Source of the DNA: JALZUV01 sp963837025
GTDB lineage: Bacteria > Pseudomonadota > Alphaproteobacteria > Rickettsiales > JALZUV01
Reading direction: 5' to 3'
Assembly (NCBI GenBank): GCA_963837025.1
Contig: CAWILT010000002.1
Location: 744,001 to 808,000, forward strand
DNA length: 64,000 nucleotides
Both the position numbers and the translations under genes were made by a program. Below are positions 33,059-41,209 of this stretch, piece after piece; positions within the stretch are counted from its first letter, which is position 1, and every line of letters begins with the position of its first letter. The notes under the pieces were generated by a model that saw only the letters and a program-made list of their open reading frames with translations, did not search any database and was not told the DNA's origin.

Positions 33059-34906
33059 ATGGTAGCAAAAGCAGAACCCAAAGTTGATTTAGAAGGTTTT
33101 TTAGCCAGTGCAGCCTCCAAAATGGCGGAGGAGAAGCTCGGCTTTAAAATACCTGCCAGTATTAATGCCGCTAAGGATGCATTTATTGGCGGCGGTGCTG
33201 CGCGCACGGCTGAGGTTTTTGCGCCGCGCGTTGCTAAACTGGCCGAAAACATCGCTAGCAATATGGGCAACCCTGATAATGCTGCGAATATTGGGCGTAT
33301 TACGGAAAATATTTGGCGTACGGGTGTGCCACTTTTACCTGTAGTGTATAAAACCGTTAGCCGTTATCGCAAGTCAGTGGGCGATTATTTTAGCTTAGGC
33401 GATAAATTTTCAACCGCTTTAAGTAGTCAAAATAAATCAGGCAGTTTTTTTAACATCGTTAATAGCGATTTAGAAGTTGTCAAAAATGAACGCCAGCGCA
33501 TCAGTAAGCATATTCATAACGACAGCAAAATAACACTAGCCGAGGCGCTATCAACCATACCCGCACAAATCGGTACACAGCTCGATAAAATAATCCAAGA
33601 TGTGAAATTTCGCAATTTAAATGAATCCAAAGCAGATGTTAACACAAAAAGCACAGTATCCGACAAGGCCGAAGCATTACGTTTAAAATCGGCAAAAGCA
33701 GTCGATACTGGGATTGATAAAACTTTAGAATTTCTTTCTTCAGACGATCCTAAGAAACTAGGCGCACGTAAATTTAATTCCGCAGCTAGTTTTGTGACGG
33801 AATACTTTTTAGAAAGTTCGCTTGAAAGTCTTCAAGCACCAGAAAATAGAGCAGTCTTTTTGCAATCGGTTAAAAATAAAGCGTTTGGCTTTCTTACCTA
33901 TTCGGGTGCGGCAGGTTTAAGCTCCTATATTGGTAGCAAATTAGATGTTAAAAGTGAAAAACAGCTTAAACAAAATAATGCTGCATTAATGGTGAGCTCA
34001 TTATCCGATAATTTAAAAAAATCGGGTGCTTTGGATGTGACTAAATTGGTAGGAAAATCAGCTAATACATATACGCTTACGCAGTATATTGTAGATATTT
34101 TTCAACAGCATCAAAAGGATTGTGGCCGCGATGAAATTCCGCAGCGCTTAATGGCACGCCTCACCCAATCGGCTAATCAAATCGTCGATGCCATGTTGGA
34201 TCCACAGCGTCAATTAGATGCGCAAGCACTGATAATATTAGTCGATAAACAAAAAGGAATTGCTCAATTTTCTGACGGTAAAATGACTGAAATATCGTTT
34301 GGTGAAGAATTAAATGATACGTTAGCGAGCTTGCAGCAAAAGCCCAGCATGTCGCGCCGCTCTAAATTAACGGCAGAAAAACAATATAAAACCATGCAAG
34401 CTACGCCTGAACAGTTAAAACAAAGCTGGGCAAACCTAACACCTGAAGAGAAAAAACTATGGTCAACATTTTTAAGTGATGAAATTTTAACGGATTTAGG
34501 TGTTACCAAAACGGAGCTTCCGCAACTACGCAACCACGATAATGAATTATGGCGCGAAACCATGCAAGAATTGCTAAGCGCTTTTGCACAGATAACCCCC
34601 GCTGAAATGCATGAAATAGGCATTACCGATGTGCAAAAAGAACAAATATCAGAAGCGATTGTCAATTTAACGCAATCCACTAAAAATGATTATCTGGCGC
34701 AGCATCGTGGTGAATTGACTGAACTTTTAGCCGATACTGCTACCTTGACACAAAACCGTAATAGTAATTTTATTAAAGATATTATTCACAAAGCCGAAGC
34801 GCGCCAAAATCATGCTGAAATTTTAAAGCATAAAAAAGATAACCAATCCATTGCCGAGCAGATTGCCACTAAGCGTAATCACTTGCCCGAAACCTATCGC
34901 AGCTAA
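33059..34906 (+). CDS. Large helical protein of unknown function
   Basis: 615 residues, mostly helical and charged, with no signal peptide. The N-terminal 100 residues are Ala-rich with amphipathic segments (EGFLASAASKMAEEKLGF, TAEVFAPRVAKLAENIASNM). The middle has long polar helices, a short hydrophobic stretch (AFGFLTYSGAAGLSSYIG), and a C-terminal coiled-coil-like end. It stands where gp9-gp11 would lie in a GTA. A helical protein of this size could be mistaken for a tape measure, but I see no repeat periodicity or strong membrane helices typical of one. It is probably cotranscribed with 34977-36866. Confidence 0.65.
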   Translation: MVAKAEPKVDLEGFLASAASKMAEEKLGFKIPASINAAKDAFIGGGAARTAEVFAPRVAKLAENIASNMGNPDNAANIGRITENIWRTGVPLLPVVYKTVSRYRKSVGDYFSLGDKFSTALSSQNKSGSFFNIVNSDLEVVKNERQRISKHIHNDSKITLAEALSTIPAQIGTQLDKIIQDVKFRNLNESKADVNTKSTVSDKAEALRLKSAKAVDTGIDKTLEFLSSDDPKKLGARKFNSAASFVTEYFLESSLESLQAPENRAVFLQSVKNKAFGFLTYSGAAGLSSYIGSKLDVKSEKQLKQNNAALMVSSLSDNLKKSGALDVTKLVGKSANTYTLTQYIVDIFQQHQKDCGRDEIPQRLMARLTQSANQIVDAMLDPQRQLDAQALIILVDKQKGIAQFSDGKMTEISFGEELNDTLASLQQKPSMSRRSKLTAEKQYKTMQATPEQLKQSWANLTPEEKKLWSTFLSDEILTDLGVTKTELPQLRNHDNELWRETMQELLSAFAQITPAEMHEIGITDVQKEQISEAIVNLTQSTKNDYLAQHRGELTELLADTATLTQNRNSNFIKDIIHKAEARQNHAEILKHKKDNQSIAEQIATKRNHLPETYRS

Positions 34907-34976
34907 CGCGAAAAAACTCTCAAACCGTCACAAAACCGTAACGCCCAAACGCTATAGTGAATAGGTAAGGAGAACT

Positions 34977-36866
34977 ATGTCAGCAACAGCATTCATCACA
35001 GGAATATCCAAAGGCGGATCACGCCTTGGGTTAGCAACGGGCTTAGGTGCGGTGCTGATGGGTGGAATGCGTTTGGCAGGCATGGCTAAAAAAGTTGAAA
35101 ATCCTGATAGTTTTATTCCAGTTCCGGGGCTAACGATTCGCAATACGCTAGGTTTTATAGGCGCTAAAACCGCAGGTGACAAAGGCACTCAAGTAACAAA
35201 TAAAATTGCCGCGATGATTGAAACACCCGGAAAAATCATGTCGCTTCCGTTAGAATCCTTTGGCCTAGAGGGTGGTAGGGGTAGTTTTGCTGAATTAGCT
35301 GCTTCAAGCAGCCTCACGCAAAAAATGCTGGGCGAAAATGCCGAACAAACCATTGGTAAAGTAGCGATACAATCATCAAGCTTTGGCGGAAAAATAATGA
35401 ATGGCCTAGGCAATGTTTTGCAACTGGCAAATGACAAACTTGGTATCTCTAGCACTATTGAGTCAAAAATTGAGAAGAAAAAACAGCAGCTCGCCTCGTT
35501 TCGTAAAGCACATGAAAATGTTGAAAATAAACCTTCAGCATTTCAGGCATTAAAAAGCAAAATTGGTAAAGGCCCCACTATGGCCGATAATGCTGATACT
35601 GCTACAATTTTGAAAGGCGCGCGTTCTACGCTGGCACAAGCAGCATTTCAACAAGCGCAAATTGATAATATTTCACCTTTAGAATTAGTTAAACGTCAAC
35701 AAGCCGTTAAAGATTTACAAACCGAATTATCATCGCAACGTAACGAAGCATTTAAGAACGTTAAAACGCTTGAGGAATATAAAATTGCTGAAAAAGCATT
35801 TAACCAAACCATCACGAAAGAACAGCAAGCGATAATTGATGCCGCGCAAATTGGAAAGCCATTACAAGACGCTAAAGATAAATTATTTAATACATTAGAA
35901 CATGAAGTAAAAGGCGAAGTATCAGGCAAAGTTAAAAGCACAATCCGCGAATATGCGAATAATCATGAGGATTTAAACGAACTTAATAATAAGAAAAAGT
36001 TTTGGCAGAATCCAACCCAAGGCTTAAAAGATAAAGCTAAAAATCTTACCGTAGGTGAGGTAGCCGATTTTACCCTGCGTTATGGCATGGTGGCGCAACA
36101 AGGCCTTCAATCCATTAAATCTACTAAAATTGGATTACGCACATTAAAACAACTTATCGCTGATGTTACCCAGCAAGATGCCAGTGAAATTTCAACTTTT
36201 AAAGCGCTATTTGGTAAAGCAACGCCTATGGTTAAACAAGCGCGCAGCCAATTTTTTAAATCAATGCTTTCGCAAGCTATCCCCTTTGTTGGGGGTACGA
36301 TTGCCCAAGAAGTGGCATCGCGCAAATTAGGTCGCATGTATGGTAAAGATAACACCGCCGTAACCATTGGTATTACCGCTGGTTTTGGTATGGTGCAGCA
36401 ATTAAGTGGTATGTTATTTAAAGATAACACTATGCTACAAACATTCGCCGATTTACGGATGGGTGAGGAGGCGGGACAAGAACTTACCGCGCAACATTAC
36501 GCTTTATTGTTAGAATCAGCATCAGCCGATATTGCAAAAATGAATGGTCGCGCCAATTATAATACGGTTTTAATTGCGCAATATTACGCATTAAATAATA
36601 CACCCATTGCCGAAGTAATGCAGGATATTAATCAAGGAAAAGAAACATTAATGCAGCGCTCGCATCAAGGTTCAGAAGCGATGAAGCAAATGCAGCAAGC
36701 CACACAAATGGCGCAAGAAGTTGCAACTCAAGCGCCGCAGAAAACCGATGATGTGGTTAAAGGTAAATTTACCAGCCAAACCCGCAATCAGCCTACAACA
36801 AAAGGTGGCTATGCGGAAATGGCTATTGCAAACCAACAGCAGGCTACGACTAACAGCATCGCTTAA
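34977..36866 (+). CDS. Large helical protein with hydrophobic ends, unknown
   Basis: 629 residues, start preceded by AAGGAGA. A Gly-rich hydrophobic N-terminal part (LATGLGAVLMGGMRLAGMAK), long charged helices from about residue 160 to 330 (KIEKKKQQLASFRKAHENVE, EEYKIAEKAFNQTITKEQQA), a hydrophobic part near residue 430 (SQAIPFVGGTIAQEVAS), then Gln/Met-rich sequence and a polar tail. It shares style with 33059-34906 and follows it by 70 nt. A terminator at 36899 ends the unit. This size and layout would suit a tape measure or an injected protein, but there is no family evidence. Confidence 0.65.
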   Translation: MSATAFITGISKGGSRLGLATGLGAVLMGGMRLAGMAKKVENPDSFIPVPGLTIRNTLGFIGAKTAGDKGTQVTNKIAAMIETPGKIMSLPLESFGLEGGRGSFAELAASSSLTQKMLGENAEQTIGKVAIQSSSFGGKIMNGLGNVLQLANDKLGISSTIESKIEKKKQQLASFRKAHENVENKPSAFQALKSKIGKGPTMADNADTATILKGARSTLAQAAFQQAQIDNISPLELVKRQQAVKDLQTELSSQRNEAFKNVKTLEEYKIAEKAFNQTITKEQQAIIDAAQIGKPLQDAKDKLFNTLEHEVKGEVSGKVKSTIREYANNHEDLNELNNKKKFWQNPTQGLKDKAKNLTVGEVADFTLRYGMVAQQGLQSIKSTKIGLRTLKQLIADVTQQDASEISTFKALFGKATPMVKQARSQFFKSMLSQAIPFVGGTIAQEVASRKLGRMYGKDNTAVTIGITAGFGMVQQLSGMLFKDNTMLQTFADLRMGEEAGQELTAQHYALLLESASADIAKMNGRANYNTVLIAQYYALNNTPIAEVMQDINQGKETLMQRSHQGSEAMKQMQQATQMAQEVATQAPQKTDDVVKGKFTSQTRNQPTTKGGYAEMAIANQQQATTNSIA

Positions 36867-36898
36867 ACCAACCCAATTTAATACCAACTCTCCACCTT

Positions 36899-36925
36899 GC
36901 CCGCTTAATCAGCGGGCTTTTTTTT
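36899..36925 (+). terminator. Rho-independent terminator inside the phage cluster
   Basis: Stem GCCCGC (36899-36904) / GCGGGC (36912-36917), 7-nt loop, eight Ts. It separates the 33059-36866 unit from gp12, so gp12 onward needs its own promoter or readthrough. Confidence 0.9.
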
Positions 36926-36946
36926 AATCAGATGATGAGGATAATT

Positions 36947-37546
36947 ATGAGCTTTTCTGAAGCGCAATTTCCCGCCGATATTTCTTATGGATCGGCAGGC
37001 GGCCCTGAATATTCCACCGATATTGTTGAAACCCATAGCGGGTTCGAGCAACGCAACAGCAACTGGAGCCAATCACGACTAGTGTATAATGTGTCCTATG
37101 GTGTAAAAACCAAAGCGCAATTATCCGCTTTAATTGCATTCTTCCGCGCACGCAAAGGCCAAGCGCAAGGCTTTCGATTTAAAGATTGGACTGATTATGA
37201 AGCTATCGGCCAAACCTTAGCTGAGATTGATGCCACATTAGGCATTTATCAACTCACCAAACGCTATGCGAGCGGTGATGAATTTCACGATAGAATCATC
37301 TGCAAACCTATAGCTGACAGCGTTAAAATCTATAGCGATACTGTGCTGCAAACCAGCGGCTACATACTAGATGAAACAACAGGAATGATAACGTTTAATG
37401 CCCCGCCCACGCCTGAAACTGAGCTTCAAGCTGACTTTGAATTTGATGTGCCTGTGCGCTTTGCAACCGATAGGCTGAGCAGTGTGCTGGATGATTATGG
37501 TGTGTATTCCGTGCACGATATTTCCTTAATTGAGGTGCGCATATGA
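36947..37546 (+). CDS. Tail protein DUF2460 (GTA gp12)
   Basis: 199 residues from the ATG at 36947, chosen because GAGG lies 6 nt upstream; an earlier ATG at 36932 adds five residues. DUF2460 features are EAQFPADISYGSAGGPEYST, RLVYNVSYGVKTKAQLSALI, FFRARKGQAQGFRFKDWTDY and a C-terminal FDVPVRFATDRLS. In GTAs this is the distal tail/hub protein. Its stop overlaps the gp13 start by 4 nt. Confidence 0.92.
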   Translation: MSFSEAQFPADISYGSAGGPEYSTDIVETHSGFEQRNSNWSQSRLVYNVSYGVKTKAQLSALIAFFRARKGQAQGFRFKDWTDYEAIGQTLAEIDATLGIYQLTKRYASGDEFHDRIICKPIADSVKIYSDTVLQTSGYILDETTGMITFNAPPTPETELQADFEFDVPVRFATDRLSSVLDDYGVYSVHDISLIEVRI

Positions 37547-38394
37547 AACATATTAACCCTGCACTTCAGCAACATCTGAAACAAGAATGCTTAACTCTAG
37601 CGCAATGCTGGAAAATCACTCGCCGCGATGGTGTAATTTTAGGCTTTACCAACCATGATGTGCCGCTAACAGTTGATAATATCATTTATCATGCATTGAG
37701 CGGATTTACACCATCAGCCATTGCAAGCCAGTCGTCACTCGCGGTTGATAACATGGATATTGAGGGCATATTAGATCACCAATCTATTACTGAAAATGAT
37801 GTGCTGGCGGGCATATATGACTATGCGCAAATTGAAACATTTTTAGTCAATTATACCGATATTTCACAAGGCATCATTCAACTGCGCAGTGGTTGGTTAG
37901 GCGAAGTGCATTTAAATAAACACCAGTTTTTGGTTGAAGTGCGCGGGCTTACTCAACAATTAGCCCACCATATTGGCGAGCTTTATTCACCTATTTGCCG
38001 CGCTAATTTAGGGGATAATCGCTGCCGTGTCGATGTAAGTTCAATCAGTGTAACAGGCAGCGTATCTGCATTAATTAACCCAAGCAGCTTTTATGATGCT
38101 AGTCGCAGCGAATCGATAGGCTATTTTGATGGGGGCAACCTACGTTTTACTAGCGGAGCCAATCAGTCTATCAGTAGAGAAATTAAATTCTTTCAAACCC
38201 AAGGTAAAGTTAGCTTCAACCTGCCATTCCCTTTTCCGATTGCTATAGGCGATGCGTTTATTATAGCGCAAGGATGCAATAAAACGCTTCATCAATGCGG
38301 GCAGCGTTTTGATAATATTCTCAATTTTAGAGGCGAACCCCATTTGCCTGGGCTGGATAAAATTCTACAAACTTCAGGCACGCGGCAAACATAA
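37543..38394 (+). CDS. Tail baseplate protein DUF2163 (GTA gp13)
   Basis: 283 residues: LAQCWKITRRDGVILGFTNH, then LAVDNMDIEGILDHQSITEN, VEVRGLTQQLAHHIGELYSP, and the Cys-containing NLGDNRCRVDV with the later CNKTLHQCGQRFDNILNFRG. The conserved cysteines of GTA gp13, which binds an iron-sulfur cluster in RcGTA, appear here as ICRANLGDNRC and CNKTLHQC. The pattern agrees, but binding is not proved. It overlaps gp12 by 4 nt. Confidence 0.92.
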   Translation: MKHINPALQQHLKQECLTLAQCWKITRRDGVILGFTNHDVPLTVDNIIYHALSGFTPSAIASQSSLAVDNMDIEGILDHQSITENDVLAGIYDYAQIETFLVNYTDISQGIIQLRSGWLGEVHLNKHQFLVEVRGLTQQLAHHIGELYSPICRANLGDNRCRVDVSSISVTGSVSALINPSSFYDASRSESIGYFDGGNLRFTSGANQSISREIKFFQTQGKVSFNLPFPFPIAIGDAFIIAQGCNKTLHQCGQRFDNILNFRGEPHLPGLDKILQTSGTRQT

Positions 38395-38645
38395 TGGTTT
38401 TAACTTGGGCAGATATACATATTGCGGTTGCGCATTCATCCATTGCGTTTAATCTAAGCATTATGTTCTTGCGCAAAGTTTTAGGTGGTATTTGTTCCAC
38501 CCTCAGCATTAGCTCATCCGAGCTTTATCGCTACCCCTATCGCAGCGCATCAGAAAGTTTTGCAGGCGATTGGAAGCGGATTGGCAAAGATATTGAACAA
38601 ACGATGGAAGAATTAGGAATAGATGGCAAATCAACCTCAGAATAA
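38394..38645 (+). CDS. Small protein paired with DUF2335, unknown
   Basis: 83 residues if started at the ATG that overlaps the gp13 stop. The first part has hydrophobic character (AFNLSIMFLRKVLGGICSTL). The end is polar with the motif FAGDWKRIGKDIEQTMEELG, which looks like the conserved tail of short proteins encoded just before DUF2335 genes. That is a recollection, not a proof. It overlaps the DUF2335 gene by 23 nt, implying coupled translation. The true start may lie inside. Confidence 0.45.
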   Translation: MVLTWADIHIAVAHSSIAFNLSIMFLRKVLGGICSTLSISSSELYRYPYRSASESFAGDWKRIGKDIEQTMEELGIDGKSTSE

Positions 38646-39069
38646 TCGGCGTAACCAAAGCAATTCAAATCGTAATCGCGGTGGTAATAACCCATTGCCA
38701 CACCCTGAAATTTTAGAAGGGTATGATTATGTCATTGAAGGATCAGCTGAGCGTATTTTAGCCATGTTCGAAGCCGAACAAAAACATCGTCACGATTGGG
38801 AATCGCGCGCGCTTCGGGTGCATGGCATTAGCTCTCTAACCGGACAAATCTTAGGATTCTTTATTGCGGTATCTGTATTCGCATCGGCCATCGTAATTGG
38901 CCTTTATGGCGATACCAATACCGCAGCCTTCATTTGGGTATTTGGGCTGGCCATAATCGTGATGGCAGGATTAGTGTGGACTTACGCAAAAAGTATGGGG
39001 CAGCGGCCATTATTTGCCCGCCCCGCCATGCGCCAAAACTTTCGTGCTGAAAAGAAAGGCGATGCATAA
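38623..39069 (+). CDS. DUF2335 membrane protein
   Basis: 148 residues: a disordered Asn/Arg-rich start, then PHPEILEGYDYVIEGSAERI, LAMFEAEQKHRHDWESRALR, the DUF2335 signature, and two membrane helices (ILGFFIAVSVFASAIVIGLY, AAFIWVFGLAIIVMAGLVWT). DUF2335 proteins are found in phages and many proteobacterial chromosomes; their function is not established. It sits between gp13 and gp14, overlapping the small upstream gene. A hairpin terminator follows. Confidence 0.85.
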   Translation: MANQPQNNRRNQSNSNRNRGGNNPLPHPEILEGYDYVIEGSAERILAMFEAEQKHRHDWESRALRVHGISSLTGQILGFFIAVSVFASAIVIGLYGDTNTAAFIWVFGLAIIVMAGLVWTYAKSMGQRPLFARPAMRQNFRAEKKGDA

Positions 39070-39071
39070 AT

Positions 39072-39102
39072 AAAAGCCCCATTTAAAATTAAATGAGGCC
39101 TT
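39072..39102. terminator. Bidirectional terminator between DUF2335 and GATase genes
   Basis: AAAGCC..CATTT pairs with AAATG..GGC.TTT around an AT-rich loop (39072-39102). It lies between two convergent genes and has A- and T-tracts on both sides. The stem is imperfect. Confidence 0.6.
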
Positions 39103-39123
39103 TACGTTATATTAATTGTTAAG

Positions 39124-40215
39124 TTAAGTAAGAAGCAATTCTTCTGCTTTCCATTCTTCAACGGAAAGTTGATAAGCTTCAGGCAAGTCATCCATATGCA
39201 ATTCTAAATAACTAGGTACATGTGCCTGATTATCAAACTGCAACGATTTAAGCTGGCGTGCATATTCAACCATCTCTGAAATCATACGAAGCCCAATGGT
39301 ATCGGAATATTCTGGATGAAACTGGGTGCCAAAGCAGAAAGGATGATGTTTATGTTCAACCGCCTCCACATATGCCCCATCTTCGGTAATTGCCGTAACA
39401 GAAAGCTCGGCAACATTAACATCATGTGGGCGAACGGCCTGATGATGCAGATGCAGCAAATCTAAACGCTTGGAGCTGATGGATTCAAACTTTTCTTGAT
39501 TCATCATCACGCCAATAATCGATTGCGGTTTTACAATTTTAAAACGAGGAGCAAATCCAGCAATAAGCTCTTTGTTTTTTGTGCTGATGCGATCAATTAA
39601 AATATTAGCGCTTTTTTGCGAAATTCCGGCAACGGCTCCGGCAGAACGCACCTGCTCGGCAAAGGCGTCGTAATTATCGCTATGCTGCACAAGCTTGCCA
39701 CCGGTTTTAACCACAATAAGCTGCATACCGCTTGAAATACCCAAGATAGGCACTTTACGGGTATATAAAGCATAATCAGCCATCGTAAGTTCAGTTTGAA
39801 AGCGCACATCCAGTGGGGGAGCAAGTTGTGTATGGCTGTCAATCTTTGTGTCATGATAAGCTGAAGGTGGAATATCATAAATATTACCGGGCAATATCAC
39901 GGCATCTACAAAGGTCAGTTTTCGCGTAATATATTGCAAATGCAAGCGCGTTGCGGTGGCAATGGCCTGATCAAACTCGCGCACTTCATCTAACGAAGTA
40001 GCTTTTTTGATGCGATTAATATCAGCCTTATTTAAATCTTGTGAAGCGAGTAATCGCTCACTTAAAAAGCGCGGAATAATCATAGGTTTTGCGCCTGCTT
40101 TTTTAATTAAATCAAGAACTTTTTTCGCGCCATGCGGATGGTTATCCTCAATCACGGCGATGCGTGGCTGATAATTTTTTAGCTGCGAATAATTTGTAAT
40201 AACATGTCTCACCAT
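39124..40215 (-). CDS. Class I glutamine-amidotransferase-like protein, catalytic Cys replaced by Ser
   Basis: 363 residues. The middle matches the peptidase C26/PuuD type of gamma-glutamyl hydrolase: VDAVILPGNIYDIPPSAYHD, then KVPILGISSGMQLIVVKTGG and the HxE motif FGTQFHPEYSD. The nucleophile elbow should read GxCxG; here it is GISSG, with codon TCA for Ser161, so the usual catalytic Cys is missing while the His and Glu remain. The N-terminal 110 residues are a Lys-rich helical extension not found in PuuD. It is an antisense insert between gp13 and gp14. It may be a pseudoenzyme or have a changed activity. Confidence 0.8.
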   Translation of the reverse strand: MVRHVITNYSQLKNYQPRIAVIEDNHPHGAKKVLDLIKKAGAKPMIIPRFLSERLLASQDLNKADINRIKKATSLDEVREFDQAIATATRLHLQYITRKLTFVDAVILPGNIYDIPPSAYHDTKIDSHTQLAPPLDVRFQTELTMADYALYTRKVPILGISSGMQLIVVKTGGKLVQHSDNYDAFAEQVRSAGAVAGISQKSANILIDRISTKNKELIAGFAPRFKIVKPQSIIGVMMNQEKFESISSKRLDLLHLHHQAVRPHDVNVAELSVTAITEDGAYVEAVEHKHHPFCFGTQFHPEYSDTIGLRMISEMVEYARQLKSLQFDNQAHVPSYLELHMDDLPEAYQLSVEEWKAEELLLT

Positions 40216-40297
40216 TTTAAGTGCCCCCTAATAGGTTTTTATACATGGGCATAATTGCCCTTCATTACCCACATTACCAAAGGAGTATTACCGTTAG

Positions 40298-40758
40298 ATG
40301 ACCGATTTATTAAAGATATATGACAGCGACATAATTCGCACTGCACGCAGCTATATTGGCACACCCTTTCACCATCATGGCAGGCTCAAAAATATTGGGG
40401 TAGATTGTTTAGGACTGTTAATTGGCGTTGCTAAAGAACTTAATTTAAATGATAAAATGGGCAGGCCAATTCAATTTCATGATACCCTCAATTATGGCGT
40501 AATGCCGAACGAGAAAAACTGCTTGAAGAGAAATTGCTAACGCATCTTACATCCATTGAAAAACCCCAACCTGCGGCTATTGGGCTATTTACCATCGATG
40601 GTGCAAACCGTCATTTAGGGTTGTTTGGAGATAACCCAAATTATTTAACTTTAATTCACGCCTATGCGCCGGTGCGGAAAGTGGTAGAACATCGTTTTGA
40701 CGATCAGTGGCAACAAAAATTACACGCTATATTTAAATGGCAGAATAATAACGAGTGA
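40298..40758 (+). pseudogene. NlpC/P60 peptidase (GTA gp14), frameshifted
   Basis: From the ATG at 40298 the frame reads RTARSYIGTPFHHHGRLKNI, then GVDCLGLLIGVAKEL, the catalytic Cys region of NlpC/P60 cell-wall hydrolases. After NYGVM it runs to a stop at about 40540. In another frame the rest of the protein continues as AEREKLLEEKLLTHL and then LFTIDGANRHLGLFGDNP (the His region), ending at 40758. Loss of one base near 40502-40504 (ATGCC where ATGGCC would fit) explains it. RcGTA gp14 digests peptidoglycan during DNA entry, so loss would block infectivity. Confidence 0.85.
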
Positions 40759-40760
40759 GG

Positions 40761-41051
40761 CTAATAATTCCAGCGCATTACCAACCCACCGCTCCAGTCT
40801 TTTTCGCGATGTTTGCCTCCAGCAAGGCTGATGATTTTTCCATCGTTAAATCGGAAAAGCTCTTTTTCGGCTAATATTTCGCGATGGCGTTTGCGTACTT
40901 CAAACATGACTCGCTCAGTATCTTCAACGGAAGTGATGCGCGCAAAGGTGCGGTAATGATTGTTCTTATCTTGTGAGCTGTAAACGTTGAACCCGTCACT
41001 GCAGGCACTAAGCAGAACTATTGAAATTAAACAAGTTATGGCACGCTTCAT
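40761..41051 (-). CDS. Small lipoprotein of unknown function (insert)
   Basis: 96 residues from the ATG at 41051. The N-terminus is a lipoprotein signal (MKRAITCLISIVLLSACSDG) with lipobox LSAC. The mature part is charged with no known domain (ARITSVEDTERVMFEVRKRH, then GLVMRWNY at the end). An upstream in-frame ATG at 41084 would put 11 residues before the signal and is less likely. The lipoprotein converges on the decayed gp14 gene, 2 nt away. Confidence 0.7.
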   Translation of the reverse strand: MKRAITCLISIVLLSACSDGFNVYSSQDKNNHYRTFARITSVEDTERVMFEVRKRHREILAEKELFRFNDGKIISLAGGKHREKDWSGGLVMRWNY

Positions 41052-41150
41052 AATTAAATCATAGCATACGAACATTAACGCCACGTTAACAAAAAGTAAT
41101 AATAGAGTTAATTCTCAGAATAAATCGTAATCGAATTATTCAAAAATCAG

Positions 41151-41182
41151 AACCCTTCACAGCACGTTTGTGAGGGGTTTTT
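41151..41182 (+). terminator. Terminator-like hairpin upstream of gp15
   Basis: AACCC..CACA (41151-41161) pairs with TGTG..GGGTT (41169-41179), followed by Ts. It lies 28 nt before the gp15 start, in front of the gene rather than after one, so it may stop readthrough from upstream or act as an attenuator. Confidence 0.65.
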
Positions 41183-41209
41183 AAATACCCAAAATTAGAA
41201 AGATATCTT

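Noticed and set aside
40534..40758. Separate 74-residue gene
   Set aside because: It is the C-terminal half of the NlpC/P60 protein in the shifted frame, not an independent gene.
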